Source of the DNA: Symsagittifera roscoffensis
Lineage: Eukaryota > Xenacoelomorpha > Acoela > Convolutidae
Assembly: GCF_963678635.1 (NCBI RefSeq)
Contig: NC_087067.1
Location: forward strand, 24,309,547 to 24,373,546
DNA: 64,000 bases
Direction of reading: 5' to 3'
Below the pieces are notes generated by a model that was not told the origin of the DNA, made no database searches, and saw nothing but the letters and a program-made list of their open reading frames with translations. Each line of letters begins with the position of its first letter. Position 1 is the first letter of the stretch. The translations under genes were made by a program, and so were the position numbers. Shown in pieces: positions 1-14,400 of the stretch.

Positions 1-180
1 TCTATTCCGGTCCGCAAAAAGCTATTTTTTTTTCATTTAAATGTAACTTTTCTCAATCATGGAATGAAAAAATAAAAAACTATATTAGGCCATTAAAATC
101 AGTTTTTGACTTTCTTTAAAAACGCAGCTCAAATTTTTTATTAATCCTCAACAACGGTCCTTTTTGTCTGACTTTTGAAG

Positions 181-615
181 AAAACAGAATATTTATGCCC
201 GGCGTGGTTTTTTATTCAGTCAATTTTTGTCGATCAAAATGATGGTTTTCAACTAAAAAATTTTATACCCCATTAAAGATATCAACTTCCTGAGATCAAA
301 TTTAAAAAGATATTATTTTTTGTAAAGTTCTGGCAAATTGGCCATGTTCTGGACTAAACTATGTGCGCTTTGAAGGGTTTATCCATAAGGCTGAGAGCGT
401 AACGCGAATTGTTTATGCATGGCGAATGTTCTTGCACAACAAAATAGTTCCAAATTGAATTGAGGCTAGCTTATTGCTCGTATTAAGGTCGTACGATTCA
501 AAATTTTAAAGTTTGATATTTGATTTTGTCCAAAATTTACAAATTTTCAATATTTTTTCCCAAAAACTGTTCAATATGAATTAAGTGAGAGTCGGAACAT
601 TCAGGGCTAATGAAC
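181..615. repeat. Diverged partial copy of the right-edge fold-back repeat
   Basis: The stretch around 440-615 aligns by eye, in the same orientation, with about 63365-63555; shared blocks include GTTCCAAATTGA and AACATTCAGGGCT. The stretch around 181-240 (AATATTTATGCCCGGCGTGG) resembles the reverse complement of about 63010-63090. This is expected if it is one half of a palindromic repeat. No coding signal was seen in 1-180 or in 616-1121. Confidence 0.45.
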
Positions 616-1121
616 ATTCGGAGCATTACATTAAAAACCAGTTTGCATTAATTTTTTCAATAAGTTTTTCTCAACAAGTTTTTCAACATGTTCATATTTT
701 GTATCAATTAACCTTTTGCAGCTGCTGTTTCCATAAATGGGTCGTTATTAATTGTGCGTGAGCCGGTTTTGTGACATTGCTTCCTTGTCACTTTTCTTAA
801 ACATTGTAGAAAAATGTTCAGTGACAAAATTTGATTGTATTAACTAGTGCATTTTTGTCCATTTTATCTAGTGCACTGCAGTAATATATTGCATTGACAA
901 ATTTTTGCAAACAAATCCAGATTTACAGTGTTGAGACGTGAACAAATTTTGAGATGCGAAACAAGCTAGTTCCTTATTTCATATGAAACACATGTAAAAA
1001 AACACAATGAAAAAGCACCTTTGAAAAAGTTTTCCCGCTAGCACAAAGTTTTCAATTCCTATTTCACCTCCATTTCTTTGTTCAAACTGTTCAAATAAAG
1101 CTCGGAAGCACAATGCATACT

Positions 1122-4100
1122 AGTGTGTTTTTTTATAGTGAGGCAGGGAAACATATTGAACAAATGATTCATAGTAGCAGAAATGAGTGACAAGGTATTT
1201 TTTGATAAACTTACATACAAGGAGAGATCAATTTCTTGGTTGGATTGTGACAACCAAGTGGCACTAACAAGGTGTTCTAATTAAAACCAGCAATCAAGAG
1301 CACTAGTTCAACAAGGAAAAGATTGAATACTGATTGGTAGAGCAACATTTTTTTTTTTTTTCAAAACAAAGAAGCGAATTTTCTCACCCAATCATTTTGA
1401 CACGTATTCTAAACTTGGACCAAGTTCGCAACCTCCCCCAAAAGCCAATTGGCGATGGGATGATGTTAACTTTGTTCTTAATTGGAAATTTACAGCCAAT
1501 CAGAATTGAGCCTTGTACATGCAGCGCTTAGCAAAAAATATACAAATTAAACGATAAAAAAGTTTTTTTTTGTAAACACCTAGAAAATCTAGGCATTACA
1601 TCATGGTGCCTTAATTAATAACCCTTTTTTAAAAAGTTATCTTTAAAAATGTGTGCTTTGTGCTCACTCCACTCTCGCACTGAATATAATATAAAATTTG
1701 GAACCTGAAGAATTTTTTTGGTTTAGTTTGTCAAAATTGATATCGTAAACTAGTACAAATATGAGACCTTTTTGGTTAACTAAAAATAAGATTTTTTTTT
1801 GCTAGCTCTTGGGTTTTTCTAGGTTTTCTTCTATAAATATTTCAATGAAAACTTGAAAAAATTGGAATATATATATTTTATTATTTTGAATGCGCCATCT
1901 TAATAAATTTAGATTAAATTGCAGGAACGCTGAAATTTTTATTTGAGCGACTTTTTAATGATCCATGATGTTATTTCATTCAATTAACGATATTCAGAAT
2001 TTTTTACATTTGAATAGATGAGGACAATTGAAACTATTCAGTCAATTGGTTATTTATTCCAAATTAAACCAAAAACTGTTCAAACTTTGCTCACGTTCAT
2101 GTTCATTGGATGCTTTTGACATTATTTTTTTTTACAGCTAGATTTTCAGATTGAGTACCAGGAACATGAAACATTGTCAAAAAGTTTCGTTTTACTTTTA
2201 AAATGAATATTTCAGCGAAACACTAAAATTATTTTCAATTACAGTCATTGTGGTCGATTACAAAGATGATCTGTTAATGCGCTGTTTTTTTCTTAGATAT
2301 GGTAAGATTCGAAAATAGATATCCCCTGGTACTGGTTGCAGCTGACATTAGAAAATATGTAACAAAAAGATAACAAAACATTTCGGTTTCACAGCTAAAT
2401 CAGCGCTCTTCGTTGGACCAATCGTCAAAATTTTTAAACTAATTTTTCTAGACACTGTTAAATTTTTTGGATTTTTAGAGCATCAATTGAATCGATGGAA
2501 GAAACAAAAACCTACCCGATCTTAAAATTTTGTCACAAAGATACCCAAGTTGAAATTGAAGTTTCCTACAAACTAATAATTTAATCAACTCATTGGAAAC
2601 TGAAAAAACGGTTTATATGAAAGAAAAAAGGTTCATGATTTCAAATTCACGAACTTGAAAGTAAAAAAAACGACCATATGCCACTACTTCCTACCAATGT
2701 GATCAACTATATGCACACGCCAAAATTTCACGCCGTTCCGTCATAATTGCCAAAATTTTGCAAGTGTTATTGAACTTGAAAAATTGCACTGGAGACGTGA
2801 TTGAAATCTGGTTTAAATGAAAAGATTTAAATACTGAAATGTAAAGCTGAAATAAAGATATAATTCTTCATTCGATTATCGTTGATTTACAAAATTCCAA
2901 ACTGGTATTTTTGAAATTTAATTAAAGTGCAAAAAATTATCAGCTACTAAAAATTTTCATGTTAAGACTTAAGACTGATCTAAATATATATAATTTTTTC
3001 AAATTCAAAATGTTAATTTAATTGACTTTCTTCTTTTTTGCCAAGTAATCGCTATTTCATCTAACTGTCTGGTGGAAAATTGTTATTGATCATCTTTTTT
3101 GATACAAATTTTATTTCAAAATGATTGCTTTTTATTTTGGGTATACTTTTTGATTTGGTGCCTTTCTAATTTGCAGAACTTTCCTAGTTCACAGTTTTTA
3201 GGCGAGGAATTTTTTTAAAAAGAATCATGTTCAACAAAATAAATGAAAATAAATTTTTGATCAAGTAGCATAGATTGTTCTAATTAGCTGTTTCAAAAAT
3301 AAAGACAGTTATCGGATCAATCATAATAATAATCATAATCATAATAATAATAATCATAATTACAATAATAAAAATGACTGAAAAATTAATCATCAAAATA
3401 ATCAAACCTATCTTAATAGTAACAATCATCATAATAATCATAATCTAAAAAATAAAAACAATGATTTAAAAAAATAACAAAAATTCATTATAAGAAAATC
3501 ATAATCAGAAAAGCAGTAGTTTCTCAAGATGCCTTCTTAGGCGTCTTGAGAAAAAGTTGAAGAATTTCGTCCAAAACGAGTACCATAGGGTTAGTACTGG
3601 AGGATGGATACGTTGCGTGGTGAAGAAAATCGTTTAATGACTTGGTGAAAGATGTTAAAAGCGTTACTAAAAAAAAACAATTAAAAAATTTAGTTTGCGG
3701 CAATTTGCTTTTCGAGGCTGCAAGCTCACACCGAATAACATCCCGATTGTAAGCAATAAGTTTTTTCAAAATAATTGAGTAAAATATTAGCAAACGAAAA
3801 CTTTTATCCTGAAAAAGTTGACAGATTTGTTTTCGTTTGCTATTATATTGGCCATTATTTTTACTCAATTATTTTGAAAAAAATATATTGCTTACAATCG
3901 GGATGTTATTCGGTGTGACCTTGCAGCCTCGAAAAGCAAATTGCCGCAAACTAAATTTTCGCCGTAACTCTGAAAACTTTTGCAAAGAGACGAAATCTGC
4001 AATAATTTGAAAAAAGATATACAAAACTTGATTTATCAAAGAGTTTCACAAGCACCTATTCACAGATTAAGGAACTGTTATTAATAATCAAGAATTCTGA

Positions 4101-7100
4101 AGTGCCCAAAGCAAACAGAAATTTCCTATGGTGATTTTTTTCTTCAAGCTTGAAGGTCATATTTTGGAGTTCCTCCCAGCAATTGAGGCGGCATAATTGG
4201 TACCGTAAGTGTGTCCCAACAAGCAACTTTTGAATTAGAATAAAATGCATTTCAAAACTTAATTAACACTAGTACCCCGCATTGACAAAGCTACGATTGC
4301 AACCAATTCTTATACAAATGTTTACAAGTGAGTACTTAAACGTATCTAACACCCTTAAAACTATAACTAATAAAACCGGGTTGTACAATGGAAAAGTCAA
4401 AATATAGTAAAAAAACTGAATAAGAAAAAAGTAAAAAATTTGTTATCGAAATATGCAATTAAACATTAAAAAAAAGATCATCTAAGAATTGATTTTGGAT
4501 TGGTCATTTTGATTTTTCAAGCTCTGACGAAGACTTAAAAAGACCTTATTTGAAATCCGTTTTGCCGCTGCAGTGGAAATTATATCATTAATTCATATGC
4601 CGGCCTTTTTTGCAACTTTCGAGAAAACATTGCAACCCCCGTAAAAAAATAGGTCCAAAAATTTACAACTTGTTTTCACCCTTCAAAACTAGTATCTTGC
4701 CTTCTTAGGCGTCTTGAGAAAAAATTGAAGAATGTAGTCCAAAACGAGTACAACAGGGTTAGTACTGGAGGAAGGATACGTTGTGTGGTGAAGGAAATCT
4801 TTTTATGACTTGGTGAAAGATGTTCAAAGCGTTACTAAAAAAAGACAATTCGAAAACTTTCAAAACCATGATATTGCACAGCAATTAAGCAGTTTATGAC
4901 ACGATAAAGCAATTTTCTAACAAAAAATAAAGTATTTCGAACCAAGCAAAGCAGTTCAATCCAATTGTCTAATAGCAGCATAAAAACACCCATTTTTCAG
5001 AAAAAAGAGACGGTTCAAATGGAGATATATTTCCTTGTTATTTGTTATTTGAAAAAATTTTTGGTGAAAAAATATCGGAAGTTGACAAGTTTTTGATTTT
5101 TTTGTGACGTTTTAAGCAATCAATAAATTGCATTTTGCAAAAAATGCTCATTAGTTGATGCTTTTGTAGAAACTTTAGAAAATGCTATTTTTGGTACTAC
5201 GGTTTTGATAATATTGATTACACCCTATTAACGATAAAGGACGTTTTTACATACCGAGAGGCGTCCCCTTAAACCCTTTGAAATGTTCCCTCAGTACTAG
5301 AAACTAGTGTTTTTTTTTAATGCAAATAAACAATCATCATAACAATAATGAGCATAATATTAATCATAATAACAATTATAATAATGACTGAAATATTAAT
5401 CATCAGAAAATTCATACTTATCAGAACAGCGACAATATTCATATTAATCATAATCGAAAGAATAAGAACAAGATCATAAAAAACATTAACAAAAATCATA
5501 ATACGAAAATCATAATCAGAATTGCAGTAATTTGGACAGCTTTTCATCCTGAAAAAGTTGACAGATTTGTTTTCATATGCCATTATATTGGCCGATGTTT
5601 TTACTCAATTATTTTGAAAAAATTATTGCCTACAGTCAGGATGATACTCGGTGTGAGCTTGCAGCCTCGAAAAACAAATTGCCGCAAACTGAAAAAATTG
5701 CCGTAATTTGACAAAACACCGTAAATTTTCGCCGTTTTTTTGAAAACATTTCCAAAAAGACGAAATCTGCAATAAGTTGAAAAAAGATATACAAAACTTG
5801 ATTGCTCGAAGAGTTTCCCGAGCACCATTTTACAAAGTAAGGAATTGTTATTATTAATCATGAATTTTAAATCGCCTAAAGCAAACAGAAACTTCTTTTA
5901 GTGATATTGTTCTTCAAATTTGAAGATCATTTTTGGAGTTCCATCCAGCAATCGAGGCGGCATAAATGAAAGTTTACATTTGTCATAACAGGCAACTTTT
6001 GAGTTAGAAAAAAATGCTTTTAAAAACTTATTTTACACTACTACCCCGCATTGACAAAGCTACGATTGCCACCAATTCTTATACAAATGTTTACAAGTGA
6101 TTATTAAAGTGTAACTAACACAATTAAAACTAAAACTATTAAAATTGGGTTGTACATTGGGAAAAGTCAAAATAGTTGTCATATACTGAATCAGAAAAAA
6201 ATCAAAGTTTTTTTATCGAAATATGCAATTAAACAGAAAAAAAACAGCATCATCTAAGAATTGAGAATACTAACCGCTCGCTAAAATTAATGGCTGAATG
6301 CGTACTCTACGAAAAAAGGGGCTAACTTATGGGACAAAAAAAATGATCAAAAAACTTTTGGATTGTTATTTTGGTGGAAACCCTTTGAAATGTTCCCTCA
6401 GTACTAAAAATTAGTGTGTTTTTTATGCAAATGAACAATCATCATAATCATAATAAGCATAGAAATAATAATAATAATAACAATAATAATAATGACTGAA
6501 ATAACAATCATCATAATAATCATACTTATCAGAGTAGTGACAATATACATAATAATCATAATTGAAAGAATAAGAACAAGGATAAAAAAAAACATTAAAA
6601 AAATCATAATACTAAAATTATAATCAGAATTGAAGTACTTTGGACAGCTTTTTGTCCTCAAAAAGTTGACAAATTTGTTTTCAATTGCCCTTATATTGGC
6701 CGATATTTTTACTCAACTATTTTGAAAAAAAAACTATTACTTACAGCCGGGATGATACTCGGTGTGAGCTTGCAGCCTCGAAAAACAAATTGCCGCAAAC
6801 TGAAACATTTGCAGTAATTTGACAAAACACCGTGAATTTTTGCCGTCTTTTTGAAAACTTTTTTAAAAAGACGAAATCTGCAATAAGTTGAAAAAAGATA
6901 TACAAAACTTGATTGCTCGAAGTGTTTCCCGAGCACCTATTTACAAAGTAAGGAATTGTTATTAATAATCATGAATTTTGAATCGCCCAAAGCAAACAGA
7001 AACTTCCTTTGGTGATAATGTACTTCAAGTTTGAAGATCATGTTTTCGAGTTCCTTCCAGCAATCGAGGCGGCATAAAGGACAGCTTAAATGTGTCTCAA

Positions 7101-8489
7101 TAAGCAACTTTTGAATTTGAAAAAAAATGCATTTAAAAACTTCTTTTACTGTACTACCCCGCATTGACAAAGCTACATTTGCCATTAATTCTTACACAAA
7201 TGCTTACAAGTGATTATTAAAGCGTATCTAACACAATTAAAACTAAAACTATTAAAATTGGGTTGTACATTGGGAAAAGTCAAAATAGTTGTCAAACACT
7301 GAATTAGAAAAAAATTAAAGATTTGTTTTCGAAATATGCAATTAAACAGAAAAAAACAGCATCATCTAAGAATTGAGAATACTAACCACTAACTAAAATT
7401 AATGGCTAAATGCGTGTTCTACGAAAACAGGGGCTAACTTATGGGACAAAAGAATGATCAAAAAAATTGTGGATTGTTATTTCGGTGGAAACCCTTTGAA
7501 ATGTTCCCTCAGTACTAGAAATTAGTGTGTTTTTTATGCAAATAAACAATCATCATAATCATTATAAGCATAGAAATAATCATAATAATAATAATAATAA
7601 TGACTGAAATAATAATCATCATAATAATCATACTTATCAGAGTAGTGACAATATACATAATAATCATAATCGAAAGAATAAGAACAAGATCATAAAAAAC
7701 ATTAACAAAAATCATAATACGAAAATCATAATCAGAATTGCAGTAATTTGGACAGCTTTTCATCCTGAAAAAGTTGACAGATTTGTTTTCATATGCCATT
7801 ATATTGGCCGATGTTTTTACTCAATTATTTTGAAAAAATTATTGCCTACAGTCAGGATGATACTCGGTGTGAGCTTGCAGCCTCGAAAAACAAATTGCCG
7901 CAAACTGAAAAAATTGCCGTAATTTGACAAAACACCGTAAATTTTCGCCGTTTTTTTGAAAACATTTCCAAAAAGACGAAATCTGCAATAAGTTGAAAAA
8001 AGATATACAAAACTTGATTGCTCGAAGAGTTTCCCGAGCACCTATTTACAAAGTAAGGAACTGTTATAAATAATCATGAATTTTGAATCGCCCAAAGCAA
8101 ACAGAAACTTCCTTTGGTGATAATGTACTTCAAGTTTGAAGATCATGTTTTGGAGTTCCTTCCAGCAATCGAGGCGGCATAAAGGACAGCTTAAATGTGT
8201 CTCAATAAGCAACTTTTGAATTTGAAAAAAAATGCATTTAAAAACTTCTTTTACAGTACTACCCCGCATTGAGAAAGCTACATTTGCCATTAATTCTTAC
8301 ACAAATGCTTACAAGTGATTATTAAAGTGTATCTAACACAATTAAAACTAAAACTATTAAAATTGGGTTGTACATTGGGAAAAGTCAAATTAGTTGTCAA
8401 ACACTGAATCAGAAAAAAATCAAAGTTTTGTTTTCGGAATATGCAAGTAAACAGAAAAAAACAGCATCATCTAAGAATTGAGAATACTA
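1122..8489. repeat. Direct duplication, copy 1 (7,368 bp)
   Basis: This segment recurs immediately downstream at a constant offset of 7,368 bp; every landmark compared (1123/8491, 3524/10892, 5317/12685, 8042/15410) keeps that offset and no mismatch was noticed. The first 2.2 kb (1122-3300) is AT-rich sequence without a recognisable gene; its 65-codon frame at 1334 starts at TTG and looks like chance. The remainder is made of the 1.1-kb repeat family. Flanks differ at 1121/8489. The identity suggests either a very recent duplication or an assembly duplicate. Confidence 0.9.
3300..8489. repeat. Cluster of degenerate ~1.1-kb repeat units (inside copy 1; repeated inside copy 2)
   Basis: Units share ordered landmarks: a TAATCATCAT-type microsatellite (about 3318-3480, 5330-5530, 6430-6625, 7545-7740), then TTGCAGCCTCGAAAAACAAA, a run of GCCGTAATTTGAC/CACCGT motifs, CCCCGCATTGACAAAGCTAC, GGGTTGTACA, and AATGTTCCCTCAGTACTAG (5284, 6391, 7501). 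Another block (about 4690-5300) begins CCTTCTTAGGCGTCTTGAG. Spacing between full units is about 1,107-1,110 bp. Short frames of 60-115 codons recur in every unit, but they are low-complexity (Ile/Met-rich from the microsatellite) and not convincing genes. Confidence 0.85.
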
Positions 8490-11400
8490 AGTGTGTTTTT
8501 TTATAGTGAGGCAGGGAAACATATTGAACAAATGATTCATAGTAGCAGAAATGAGTGACAAGGTATTTTTTGATAAACTTACATACAAGGAGAGATCAAT
8601 TTCTTGGTTGGATTGTGACAACCAAGTGGCACTAACAAGGTGTTCTAATTAAAACCAGCAATCAAGAGCACTAGTTCAACAAGGAAAAGATTGAATACTG
8701 ATTGGTAGAGCAACATTTTTTTTTTTTTTCAAAACAAAGAAGCGAATTTTCTCACCCAATCATTTTGACACGTATTCTAAACTTGGACCAAGTTCGCAAC
8801 CTCCCCCAAAAGCCAATTGGCGATGGGATGATGTTAACTTTGTTCTTAATTGGAAATTTACAGCCAATCAGAATTGAGCCTTGTACATGCAGCGCTTAGC
8901 AAAAAATATACAAATTAAACGATAAAAAAGTTTTTTTTTGTAAACACCTAGAAAATCTAGGCATTACATCATGGTGCCTTAATTAATAACCCTTTTTTAA
9001 AAAGTTATCTTTAAAAATGTGTGCTTTGTGCTCACTCCACTCTCGCACTGAATATAATATAAAATTTGGAACCTGAAGAATTTTTTTGGTTTAGTTTGTC
9101 AAAATTGATATCGTAAACTAGTACAAATATGAGACCTTTTTGGTTAACTAAAAATAAGATTTTTTTTTGCTAGCTCTTGGGTTTTTCTAGGTTTTCTTCT
9201 ATAAATATTTCAATGAAAACTTGAAAAAATTGGAATATATATATTTTATTATTTTGAATGCGCCATCTTAATAAATTTAGATTAAATTGCAGGAACGCTG
9301 AAATTTTTATTTGAGCGACTTTTTAATGATCCATGATGTTATTTCATTCAATTAACGATATTCAGAATTTTTTACATTTGAATAGATGAGGACAATTGAA
9401 ACTATTCAGTCAATTGGTTATTTATTCCAAATTAAACCAAAAACTGTTCAAACTTTGCTCACGTTCATGTTCATTGGATGCTTTTGACATTATTTTTTTT
9501 TACAGCTAGATTTTCAGATTGAGTACCAGGAACATGAAACATTGTCAAAAAGTTTCGTTTTACTTTTAAAATGAATATTTCAGCGAAACACTAAAATTAT
9601 TTTCAATTACAGTCATTGTGGTCGATTACAAAGATGATCTGTTAATGCGCTGTTTTTTTCTTAGATATGGTAAGATTCGAAAATAGATATCCCCTGGTAC
9701 TGGTTGCAGCTGACATTAGAAAATATGTAACAAAAAGATAACAAAACATTTCGGTTTCACAGCTAAATCAGCGCTCTTCGTTGGACCAATCGTCAAAATT
9801 TTTAAACTAATTTTTCTAGACACTGTTAAATTTTTTGGATTTTTAGAGCATCAATTGAATCGATGGAAGAAACAAAAACCTACCCGATCTTAAAATTTTG
9901 TCACAAAGATACCCAAGTTGAAATTGAAGTTTCCTACAAACTAATAATTTAATCAACTCATTGGAAACTGAAAAAACGGTTTATATGAAAGAAAAAAGGT
10001 TCATGATTTCAAATTCACGAACTTGAAAGTAAAAAAAACGACCATATGCCACTACTTCCTACCAATGTGATCAACTATATGCACACGCCAAAATTTCACG
10101 CCGTTCCGTCATAATTGCCAAAATTTTGCAAGTGTTATTGAACTTGAAAAATTGCACTGGAGACGTGATTGAAATCTGGTTTAAATGAAAAGATTTAAAT
10201 ACTGAAATGTAAAGCTGAAATAAAGATATAATTCTTCATTCGATTATCGTTGATTTACAAAATTCCAAACTGGTATTTTTGAAATTTAATTAAAGTGCAA
10301 AAAATTATCAGCTACTAAAAATTTTCATGTTAAGACTTAAGACTGATCTAAATATATATAATTTTTTCAAATTCAAAATGTTAATTTAATTGACTTTCTT
10401 CTTTTTTGCCAAGTAATCGCTATTTCATCTAACTGTCTGGTGGAAAATTGTTATTGATCATCTTTTTTGATACAAATTTTATTTCAAAATGATTGCTTTT
10501 TATTTTGGGTATACTTTTTGATTTGGTGCCTTTCTAATTTGCAGAACTTTCCTAGTTCACAGTTTTTAGGCGAGGAATTTTTTTAAAAAGAATCATGTTC
10601 AACAAAATAAATGAAAATAAATTTTTGATCAAGTAGCATAGATTGTTCTAATTAGCTGTTTCAAAAATAAAGACAGTTATCGGATCAATCATAATAATAA
10701 TCATAATCATAATAATAATAATCATAATTACAATAATAAAAATGACTGAAAAATTAATCATCAAAATAATCAAACCTATCTTAATAGTAACAATCATCAT
10801 AATAATCATAATCTAAAAAATAAAAACAATGATTTAAAAAAATAACAAAAATTCATTATAAGAAAATCATAATCAGAAAAGCAGTAGTTTCTCAAGATGC
10901 CTTCTTAGGCGTCTTGAGAAAAAGTTGAAGAATTTCGTCCAAAACGAGTACCATAGGGTTAGTACTGGAGGATGGATACGTTGCGTGGTGAAGAAAATCG
11001 TTTAATGACTTGGTGAAAGATGTTAAAAGCGTTACTAAAAAAAAACAATTAAAAAATTTAGTTTGCGGCAATTTGCTTTTCGAGGCTGCAAGCTCACACC
11101 GAATAACATCCCGATTGTAAGCAATAAGTTTTTTCAAAATAATTGAGTAAAATATTAGCAAACGAAAACTTTTATCCTGAAAAAGTTGACAGATTTGTTT
11201 TCGTTTGCTATTATATTGGCCATTATTTTTACTCAATTATTTTGAAAAAAATATATTGCTTACAATCGGGATGTTATTCGGTGTGACCTTGCAGCCTCGA
11301 AAAGCAAATTGCCGCAAACTAAATTTTCGCCGTAACTCTGAAAACTTTTGCAAAGAGACGAAATCTGCAATAATTTGAAAAAAGATATACAAAACTTGAT

Positions 11401-14400
11401 TTATCAAAGAGTTTCACAAGCACCTATTCACAGATTAAGGAACTGTTATTAATAATCAAGAATTCTGAAGTGCCCAAAGCAAACAGAAATTTCCTATGGT
11501 GATTTTTTTCTTCAAGCTTGAAGGTCATATTTTGGAGTTCCTCCCAGCAATTGAGGCGGCATAATTGGTACCGTAAGTGTGTCCCAACAAGCAACTTTTG
11601 AATTAGAATAAAATGCATTTCAAAACTTAATTAACACTAGTACCCCGCATTGACAAAGCTACGATTGCAACCAATTCTTATACAAATGTTTACAAGTGAG
11701 TACTTAAACGTATCTAACACCCTTAAAACTATAACTAATAAAACCGGGTTGTACAATGGAAAAGTCAAAATATAGTAAAAAAACTGAATAAGAAAAAAGT
11801 AAAAAATTTGTTATCGAAATATGCAATTAAACATTAAAAAAAAGATCATCTAAGAATTGATTTTGGATTGGTCATTTTGATTTTTCAAGCTCTGACGAAG
11901 ACTTAAAAAGACCTTATTTGAAATCCGTTTTGCCGCTGCAGTGGAAATTATATCATTAATTCATATGCCGGCCTTTTTTGCAACTTTCGAGAAAACATTG
12001 CAACCCCCGTAAAAAAATAGGTCCAAAAATTTACAACTTGTTTTCACCCTTCAAAACTAGTATCTTGCCTTCTTAGGCGTCTTGAGAAAAAATTGAAGAA
12101 TGTAGTCCAAAACGAGTACAACAGGGTTAGTACTGGAGGAAGGATACGTTGTGTGGTGAAGGAAATCTTTTTATGACTTGGTGAAAGATGTTCAAAGCGT
12201 TACTAAAAAAAGACAATTCGAAAACTTTCAAAACCATGATATTGCACAGCAATTAAGCAGTTTATGACACGATAAAGCAATTTTCTAACAAAAAATAAAG
12301 TATTTCGAACCAAGCAAAGCAGTTCAATCCAATTGTCTAATAGCAGCATAAAAACACCCATTTTTCAGAAAAAAGAGACGGTTCAAATGGAGATATATTT
12401 CCTTGTTATTTGTTATTTGAAAAAATTTTTGGTGAAAAAATATCGGAAGTTGACAAGTTTTTGATTTTTTTGTGACGTTTTAAGCAATCAATAAATTGCA
12501 TTTTGCAAAAAATGCTCATTAGTTGATGCTTTTGTAGAAACTTTAGAAAATGCTATTTTTGGTACTACGGTTTTGATAATATTGATTACACCCTATTAAC
12601 GATAAAGGACGTTTTTACATACCGAGAGGCGTCCCCTTAAACCCTTTGAAATGTTCCCTCAGTACTAGAAACTAGTGTTTTTTTTTAATGCAAATAAACA
12701 ATCATCATAACAATAATGAGCATAATATTAATCATAATAACAATTATAATAATGACTGAAATATTAATCATCAGAAAATTCATACTTATCAGAACAGCGA
12801 CAATATTCATATTAATCATAATCGAAAGAATAAGAACAAGATCATAAAAAACATTAACAAAAATCATAATACGAAAATCATAATCAGAATTGCAGTAATT
12901 TGGACAGCTTTTCATCCTGAAAAAGTTGACAGATTTGTTTTCATATGCCATTATATTGGCCGATGTTTTTACTCAATTATTTTGAAAAAATTATTGCCTA
13001 CAGTCAGGATGATACTCGGTGTGAGCTTGCAGCCTCGAAAAACAAATTGCCGCAAACTGAAAAAATTGCCGTAATTTGACAAAACACCGTAAATTTTCGC
13101 CGTTTTTTTGAAAACATTTCCAAAAAGACGAAATCTGCAATAAGTTGAAAAAAGATATACAAAACTTGATTGCTCGAAGAGTTTCCCGAGCACCATTTTA
13201 CAAAGTAAGGAATTGTTATTATTAATCATGAATTTTAAATCGCCTAAAGCAAACAGAAACTTCTTTTAGTGATATTGTTCTTCAAATTTGAAGATCATTT
13301 TTGGAGTTCCATCCAGCAATCGAGGCGGCATAAATGAAAGTTTACATTTGTCATAACAGGCAACTTTTGAGTTAGAAAAAAATGCTTTTAAAAACTTATT
13401 TTACACTACTACCCCGCATTGACAAAGCTACGATTGCCACCAATTCTTATACAAATGTTTACAAGTGATTATTAAAGTGTAACTAACACAATTAAAACTA
13501 AAACTATTAAAATTGGGTTGTACATTGGGAAAAGTCAAAATAGTTGTCATATACTGAATCAGAAAAAAATCAAAGTTTTTTTATCGAAATATGCAATTAA
13601 ACAGAAAAAAAACAGCATCATCTAAGAATTGAGAATACTAACCGCTCGCTAAAATTAATGGCTGAATGCGTACTCTACGAAAAAAGGGGCTAACTTATGG
13701 GACAAAAAAAATGATCAAAAAACTTTTGGATTGTTATTTTGGTGGAAACCCTTTGAAATGTTCCCTCAGTACTAAAAATTAGTGTGTTTTTTATGCAAAT
13801 GAACAATCATCATAATCATAATAAGCATAGAAATAATAATAATAATAACAATAATAATAATGACTGAAATAACAATCATCATAATAATCATACTTATCAG
13901 AGTAGTGACAATATACATAATAATCATAATTGAAAGAATAAGAACAAGGATAAAAAAAAACATTAAAAAAATCATAATACTAAAATTATAATCAGAATTG
14001 AAGTACTTTGGACAGCTTTTTGTCCTCAAAAAGTTGACAAATTTGTTTTCAATTGCCCTTATATTGGCCGATATTTTTACTCAACTATTTTGAAAAAAAA
14101 ACTATTACTTACAGCCGGGATGATACTCGGTGTGAGCTTGCAGCCTCGAAAAACAAATTGCCGCAAACTGAAACATTTGCAGTAATTTGACAAAACACCG
14201 TGAATTTTTGCCGTCTTTTTGAAAACTTTTTTAAAAAGACGAAATCTGCAATAAGTTGAAAAAAGATATACAAAACTTGATTGCTCGAAGTGTTTCCCGA
14301 GCACCTATTTACAAAGTAAGGAATTGTTATTAATAATCATGAATTTTGAATCGCCCAAAGCAAACAGAAACTTCCTTTGGTGATAATGTACTTCAAGTTT

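Noticed and set aside
1334-1531. 65-codon frame present twice (also at 8702)
   Set aside because: It starts at TTG, has no domain, and is identical in both copies only because of the duplication.
5317-8290. Recurrent ORFs with Ile/Met-rich segments in the 1.1-kb units
   Set aside because: The Ile/Met runs come from a TAATCATCAT-type microsatellite; frames differ among units and show no coding constraint.
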